Shown: piece by piece, positions 29,277 to 33,487 of the stretch
Layout of the letters: every line of letters begins with the position of its first letter
How positions within the stretch are numbered: position 1 is the first letter of the stretch
Made by a program: the position numbers and the translations under genes
The notes under the pieces: model-generated
The model's input: the letters and a program-made list of their open reading frames with translations, nothing else
What the model was told of the DNA's origin: nothing
Databases searched by the model: none
Source: an uncultured Bacilli bacterium
GTDB lineage: Bacteria > Bacillota_I > Bacilli_A > RF39 > UBA660
Direction of reading: 5' to 3'
Length of the DNA stretch: 33,487 nucleotides
Assembly: GCA_947625715.1 (NCBI GenBank)
Contig: CANQPR010000002.1
Span: 1-33,487 of the forward strand

Positions 29277-31100
29277 TTATTTTTCCTCATATGATGCTTC
29301 TTCGACATCATCGCTTTTTTTCGGTTCTTCATTAGGTGTAGTATTGTTATTTTGATTTTTCTTTGCTTCTTCTTCATATACTTTAGTTGCAAGTTTCATT
29401 GCTACCTCATTTAAGCTTTCTGTTTTCTTTTTAATATCTTCGACATCATTTTTCTCTAAAGCATCTTTTAATTCTTTTAATTTGCTTTCAGCCTCATCTT
29501 TATCTTTAGCATCTACTTTATCACCTAAATCTTTAATAGCCTTTTCCGTAGCAAATATCATTGAATCAGCCTCATTTTTAACATTAGCTTCTTCTTTACG
29601 TTTTTCATCTTGTTCTTTATTAGCTTCAGCTTCTTTCATCATTTTATCAATTTCTTCATCACTTAAATTAGTATTAGATGTAATCGTAATTGATTGTTCT
29701 TTGTTAGTTCCTAAATCTTTAGCCGTTACATTAACAATACCATTGGCATCAATATCAAATTTAACTTCGATTTGAGGTACACCTCTTGGTGCTGGTGGAA
29801 TATTTGCAAGTTGGAAATTTCCTAGGGTTTTATTGTCAGCAGCCATTGGTCTTTCACCTTGTAAAACGTGAATATCTACAGCAGGTTGATTATCACTAGC
29901 GGTACTAAATACTTGACTCTTACTTGTTGGAATAGTAGTATTTCTTGGAATTAAAACAGTCATTACTCCCCCTAAAGTTTCAAGTCCTAAAGATAGGGGT
30001 GTAACATCAAGTAATACTAAATCATCAACTTCACCAGTTAAAACACCACCTTGGATAGCAGCACCCATTGCAACTACTTCATCAGGATTAACACCTTTAT
30101 GAGGTTCTTTACCAAGTTCTTTTTTAACTAATTCTTGAATATATGGAATACGAGTTGAACCACCGACTAATATTACTTCATTAATATCTTTGGCACTTAA
30201 TTTAGCATCTTTTAAAGCTTTTCTAACTGGTTCTAGAGTTGAATCAAATAAATCACGACATAAATCTTCAAATTTAGCTTTAGATAATTCCATATCTAAA
30301 TGAACAGGACCATCACTACTTTGAGAAATAAAAGGTAAATTAATTTGAGTTTTACTCATACCAGATAAATCTTTTTTAGCTTTTTCAGCAGCATCTTTAA
30401 GTCTTTGCATAGCCATTGAATCTTTAGTTAAATCAATGCCATTTTCTTTTTTGAAAGTATCAGTCATCCAATCAATAATTCTTTGATCGAAATCATCACC
30501 ACCTAAACGGTTATTACCACTTGTTGATTTAACATCATAAACTCCATCACCAATTTCTAATATTGAAACATCAAATGTTCCTCCACCTAAGTCATAAACT
30601 AAGATAGTTTGTAATTTTTCTTGTTTATCTAATCCATAGGCTAAAGCAGCAGCTGTTGGTTCATTAATAATTCTTTTAACATCTAAACCGGCAATTTTAC
30701 CAGCATTTTTAGTAGCTTGTCTTTGCGCATCATTAAAGTATGCTGGAACAGTTATAACAGCTTCACTAACTTTACTACCTAAATAACTTTCAGCATCCGT
30801 TTTTAATTTAGATAAAATCTTAGCAGATATTTCTTCAGCTGTCCAATCTTTATCATTAGCATTAGTTTTTTCGGCAGTTCCCATTTTTCTTTTAATAGAA
30901 GAAATTGTATTTTTAGGATTAGTTACTGCTTGTCTTTTTGCTCTATCTCCTACTAGAGTTTCACCATCTTTAGTAAATGCTACAACACTTGGTGTTGTTC
31001 TTCCGCCTTCATCATTTGGAATTACAACAGGACTTCCTCCTTCCATAATTGCTACACAACTATTAGTTGTACCTAAATCAATACCTATAATTTTACTCAT
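29277..31100 (-). CDS. dnaK: Chaperone protein DnaK (Hsp70)
   Basis: A 607-residue Hsp70 of the Gram-positive type, which lacks the segment found in proteobacterial DnaK. It begins MSKIIGIDLGTTNSCVAIME. It has the phosphate loop VYDLGGGTFDVSIL, the adenosine motif ILVGGSTRIPYIQ, the substrate domain (VTPLSLGLETLGG, LQGERPMA) and a lid ending in an acidic, Lys/Glu-rich tail. ATG at 31100 is nine bases after AGAAAGGA; the in-frame ATG at 31109 abuts that site and is rejected. GrpE lies 35 bases upstream. Regulation is by HrcA through the CIRCE elements at the head of the operon. Confidence 0.99.
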   Translation of the reverse strand: MSKIIGIDLGTTNSCVAIMEGGSPVVIPNDEGGRTTPSVVAFTKDGETLVGDRAKRQAVTNPKNTISSIKRKMGTAEKTNANDKDWTAEEISAKILSKLKTDAESYLGSKVSEAVITVPAYFNDAQRQATKNAGKIAGLDVKRIINEPTAAALAYGLDKQEKLQTILVYDLGGGTFDVSILEIGDGVYDVKSTSGNNRLGGDDFDQRIIDWMTDTFKKENGIDLTKDSMAMQRLKDAAEKAKKDLSGMSKTQINLPFISQSSDGPVHLDMELSKAKFEDLCRDLFDSTLEPVRKALKDAKLSAKDINEVILVGGSTRIPYIQELVKKELGKEPHKGVNPDEVVAMGAAIQGGVLTGEVDDLVLLDVTPLSLGLETLGGVMTVLIPRNTTIPTSKSQVFSTASDNQPAVDIHVLQGERPMAADNKTLGNFQLANIPPAPRGVPQIEVKFDIDANGIVNVTAKDLGTNKEQSITITSNTNLSDEEIDKMMKEAEANKEQDEKRKEEANVKNEADSMIFATEKAIKDLGDKVDAKDKDEAESKLKELKDALEKNDVEDIKKKTESLNEVAMKLATKVYEEEAKKNQNNNTTPNEEPKKSDDVEEASYEEK

Positions 31101-31135
31101 ATTTATCATTCCTTTCTTAATTTTTTGAGTAGTAA

Positions 31136-31678
31136 TTATTCATCTTTATTATTAACTTTTACCATTGCTGGCCTAATAATTTTATCTTTATACATATATC
31201 CTTTTTGCATACAATCAATAACAATATTATCATCAACGTCTTTTATGTGATCGATTAACACTGCATTCATTGTAAGTGAATCAAAACTTTTACCAACACA
31301 TTCTATTTCTTTAATTTCTAATTTATCAAAAATTTCTTTAAAGCTTGCATAAATCATCTTAAAGCCTTCTAAAAACTTACTTACTTCATCAGTTAAATTA
31401 GCATCATCTAATAAAAGAGCTCGCTCAAAATTATCAATGATTGGTAAAAGTGAGCAAATAAGATTTTCTCCTTCATATTTAATTAATCTTTGTTTGTCTT
31501 CTTCAAAATGTCTTTTCATATTTTGCATCTCGGCACTTATTCTTAACACTTTTTCTTTTAATTGTTCATTTTGATTAATTAATATATTATTTTGTTCTTG
31601 CCATTTATTATGATTTTTTTTCTTTTTTTCTTTAGTTTCTTTATTTTCTTTTTCTATCTTAGAATCTTTCTCATCCAT
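31136..31678 (-). CDS. grpE: Nucleotide exchange factor GrpE
   Basis: GrpE releases ADP from DnaK. The 180-residue protein starts with a very Lys/Glu-rich disordered tail (about 1-30). A long coiled coil follows (about 35-75; LKEKVLRISAEMQNMKRHFE). The beta head carries FDSLTMNAV and a KGYMYKDKIIRPAMVKVN end, both conserved in GrpE. AAGGAGG lies eight bases before ATG. The hrcA stop is one base away. Confidence 0.95.
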   Translation of the reverse strand: MDEKDSKIEKENKETKEKKKKNHNKWQEQNNILINQNEQLKEKVLRISAEMQNMKRHFEEDKQRLIKYEGENLICSLLPIIDNFERALLLDDANLTDEVSKFLEGFKMIYASFKEIFDKLEIKEIECVGKSFDSLTMNAVLIDHIKDVDDNIVIDCMQKGYMYKDKIIRPAMVKVNNKDE

Positions 31679-31679
31679 T

Positions 31680-32684
31680 TTAATCCTCCTTATTTAATTG
31701 TTCATTAATGTACGATAATAAACCGATGACTTTGGCATATTCCATTCGCTTAGGACCAATTATGGCAATGGTTCCGTCTTCACCATTACGGTGATATGTC
31801 GTTTTAATTACGGTTACATTTGGATCAAATTTATTTTCATCACCAATATATACATTAACGCCCTTTTCTCCATCTCTTGCTTCAATTTTGTTAATAAGAT
31901 CTTGATCATCAAATTTTGATAAAATATCTTTTACTTGGGAAATATCACTATATTCGGGAGCATCTAATAAATATTTTTTTCCACTCATATGTACATTATC
32001 ATGAACTTTGGTAGCAAAATCATGAAATGTCTGAGAAAAAATATTATATACGGTTTCATATTGGGCAATCTTTTCTGCCAAAATTGGTTTAATTTCATAT
32101 TCTAAGCGCTCAGACACCCGCAAAATAGGAGTCCCAAAAAGCATTTTATTAATTATTGCACAAGTTTTGACTATTTCATCGACACTAATACTTTTTGGCA
32201 AAATAAATTTTTTATTTTGAACAATTCCTTTATCGGTACAAACTAAAGCGACAATCTCTTGATTAGCTAAAGGAATAATTGATACTTGTTGAAGTGTATT
32301 ATCATTAGATTTTTTCCCTAAAACAATACTTGTATAGTTAGTCATTTCACTAATAATTTCAACGCATCGATTAATAGCTTCAGACAACTGTAATTCTCGG
32401 TTATTAAAAATTGTTTGTAATTTTAATACATCTTCCCCAGTTAATTCTTTGGGTTTCATTAAATGTTCAACATAATATTTATATCCTTTTTCACTTGGCA
32501 CTCTTCCTGAAGAAATATGATTTTTTTCTAAAAATCCAGCTTCTTCTAACTTGGCCATCTCATTTCTTATCGTAGCTGATGAACACTTTAGTCGTTTACA
32601 AAGCGATTTACTTCCGACTGGTTTAACCGTTTTAATATATGTTTCAACAATATGTTTTAAAATATTAGCTTGACGATTATTCAA
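31680..32684 (-). CDS. hrcA: Heat-inducible transcription repressor HrcA
   Basis: HrcA binds CIRCE and is kept active by GroE. It has an N-terminal winged helix (ILKHIVETYIKTVKPVGSKSL, SSATIRNEMAKLEEAGFL, SSGRVPSEKGYKYYV) and a C-terminal GAF-like domain ending in YAKVIGLLSYINEQL. I start it at TTG 32684, eight bases after AGAGGAAG, giving 334 residues beginning MNNRQANILK as other HrcA do. GTG at 32705 lies inside a CIRCE element without a ribosome site, so it is less likely. It heads the operon hrcA-grpE-dnaK-pepF-dnaJ and represses itself. Confidence 0.93.
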   Translation of the reverse strand: MNNRQANILKHIVETYIKTVKPVGSKSLCKRLKCSSATIRNEMAKLEEAGFLEKNHISSGRVPSEKGYKYYVEHLMKPKELTGEDVLKLQTIFNNRELQLSEAINRCVEIISEMTNYTSIVLGKKSNDNTLQQVSIIPLANQEIVALVCTDKGIVQNKKFILPKSISVDEIVKTCAIINKMLFGTPILRVSERLEYEIKPILAEKIAQYETVYNIFSQTFHDFATKVHDNVHMSGKKYLLDAPEYSDISQVKDILSKFDDQDLINKIEARDGEKGVNVYIGDENKFDPNVTVIKTTYHRNGEDGTIAIIGPKRMEYAKVIGLLSYINEQLNKED

Positions 32685-32698
32685 TCTTTTCACTTCCT

Positions 32699-32725
32699 CT
32701 AGCACCTAGTATATTCAAGTGCTAA
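32699..32725 (-). promoter_or_regulatory. CIRCE operator 2 (at transcript start)
   Basis: On the + strand CTAGCACCT, 9-base spacer, AAGTGCTAA. Seven of nine left-arm and eight of nine right-arm positions match the consensus TTAGCACTC-N9-GAGTGCTAA. It overlaps the predicted transcript start. Confidence 0.85.
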
Positions 32726-32729
32726 GATA

Positions 32730-32757
32730 ATTATACTAAAAAATTAGCACTTGTCAA
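32730..32757 (-). promoter_or_regulatory. Heat-shock operon promoter
   Basis: On the - strand TTGACA (32757-32752), 16 bp, TATAAT (32735-32730), a near-perfect sigma-A promoter lying between and partly within two CIRCE elements. Confidence 0.88.
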
Positions 32758-32770
32758 GAGTTAATGCTAA
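32744..32770 (-). promoter_or_regulatory. CIRCE operator 1 (over the -35)
   Basis: On the + strand TTAGCACTT, 9-base spacer, TAATGCTAA. The left arm differs from consensus at one base and the right arm at two. The -35 box lies in its spacer. Confidence 0.8.
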
Positions 32771-32774
32771 TTTT

Positions 32775-33476
32775 TTAATTAAGACAGTAAATAATTAATT
32801 GTCTTCCCAAAATAATAACGAGGGCGATGATAATATAAAAAAGAATCGAAACGCTTGTAACTTTAATTGGTAATTTATTTAAGGCAAATATATTATTTTG
32901 CTTTTCTCTATTATCTAAATTTTGAATTAATTTTTCAATTTCGATATCTACTAAATTTAATGTTTCACTTAAGGTTATTAAAGAAAGTAGCATCGATTGA
33001 ATCATTTTACTAGGCATTCTTGTTTTTAAATAAAGCATGGCATCTTTAAAACTATTTTTAAAAGCGGTATTTAAAAAGGCTAATTTCATTTCTTTAGCAA
33101 AACCATTATCTAAATTATTACTTGTTAAAATAAGAGATTGAACAAAATTTTGATTATCCTTATAAGTTAAGAGAAAAACATTCAAAAAAATTATAGCTTC
33201 TTTTTCTAAATATATACTTCTTTTTTTAATGCGATAATCAAATATTAAATATTCACTTAAATACCGAAAAATTAAAACGGCGCCTAAAGCAATTAATAGC
33301 CCATATTTGCTAAGGAAAAAACAAAGGCCAAACAAAAGAATACTAATAATTAAACGATAGTACAAAAAAGATGCGACATAGTTAGAATCATCAATTCCTA
33401 AATACAAAGCTTTTTGTTTTATTTTTTCATAAGTCTTTTTTCTTACAATAGCTCTTATAATATTATGTTCCATCAT
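32775..33476 (-). CDS. Type II secretion F / TadC-like membrane protein
   Basis: A 233-residue membrane protein. Two helices (about 42-58 and 62-80) are followed by a cytosolic helical domain with NFVQSLILTSNNL, FKNSFKDAMLYLKTRMPS and LSLITLSETLN. A C-terminal helix comes after NKLPIKVTSVSILFY. The order matches half a GspF/TadC-type platform protein, and LP-K before the last helix is typical of TadC. These proteins assemble pilus or secretion fibres. ATG at 33476 overlaps a TAA as TAATG with AGGA upstream, so an upstream gene (perhaps its TadB-like partner) probably ends there, outside the window. The stop lies four bases from CIRCE 1. Confidence 0.55.
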   Translation of the reverse strand: MMEHNIIRAIVRKKTYEKIKQKALYLGIDDSNYVASFLYYRLIISILLFGLCFFLSKYGLLIALGAVLIFRYLSEYLIFDYRIKKRSIYLEKEAIIFLNVFLLTYKDNQNFVQSLILTSNNLDNGFAKEMKLAFLNTAFKNSFKDAMLYLKTRMPSKMIQSMLLSLITLSETLNLVDIEIEKLIQNLDNREKQNNIFALNKLPIKVTSVSILFYIIIALVIILGRQLIIYCLN

Positions 33477-33487
33477 TACTTAATCCT

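Noticed and set aside
29482..29775. 97-codon open frame on + rich in Ser and Leu
   Set aside because: Antisense shadow of the helical lid region of dnaK.
1..33487. tRNA or rRNA genes, insertion sequences, prophage
   Set aside because: No tRNA arm patterns, rRNA segments, transposase or phage structural genes were found on reading both strands; the Xer gene looks chromosomal rather than an element integrase.

Overview
The window is about 33.5 kb of very AT-rich DNA from a low-GC Gram-positive (Bacillota) bacterium. Gene order matches several Bacillus subtilis neighbourhoods: radC-mreC-mreD-spoIVFA-spoIVFB-rplU-prp-rpmA-obgE; 6S RNA-tcdA with rarA close by; nusB-xseA-xseB; and hrcA-grpE-dnaK-dnaJ. 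TGA is used as a stop and Trp is TGG, so this is not a Mycoplasma-type code. Compact operons, shortened MreC/MreD, a BspA-type surface protein and an NPQTG sorting signal would suit a reduced-genome gut Bacilli lineage of the RF39/Erysipelotrichales type. That placement is inference.

Left part (1-16.2 kb), mostly + strand: membrane proteins (DUF3792, DUF421); an operon of a SPOR-like protein, radC, mreC, mreD, spoIVFA and spoIVFB; the L21-Prp-L27 ribosomal cluster with its own promoter and leader; a BspA-like LRR surface protein where Bacillus has spo0B; obgE; a HerA-type ATPase; a 6S RNA candidate and tcdA; rarA-gpsA on the - strand; a Xer tyrosine recombinase; a 51-residue repeat protein missed by length-filtered gene calling; an unknown 304-residue protein; and a ZIP metal transporter.

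Centre (16.2-16.6 kb): the only long gene-free stretch. It carries a dif-like 28-bp site with the right half TTATGTAAACT, an inverted repeat, and three degenerate direct repeats of about 62-65 bp that each start TAATTTGCAT. Gene orientation flips here from mainly + to mainly -, as expected where two replication forks meet. I read this as the chromosome replication terminus. The next gene encodes an unrecognised HTH protein with an inverted repeat over its promoter.

Right part (16.6-33.5 kb), mostly - strand: the HTH gene, mnmA, spoIIM; then spoIVB on + behind a tiny DUF4044-like gene; a CDF metal transporter, proS, xseB, xseA, nusB; a sortase-anchored CAP-domain protein; and the heat-shock operon hrcA-grpE-dnaK-pepF-dnaJ under two CIRCE operators. 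A TadC/GspF-like membrane protein reaches the right edge.

Two threads tie the window together. SpoIVB, SpoIVFA and SpoIVFB are the signal protease, inhibitor and intramembrane protease of the sigma-K checkpoint. With SpoIIM and the SPOR protein they suggest sporulation or a repurposed form of that pathway. Second, dif, a nearby Xer recombinase, the direct repeats and the HTH gene form a possible terminus module.
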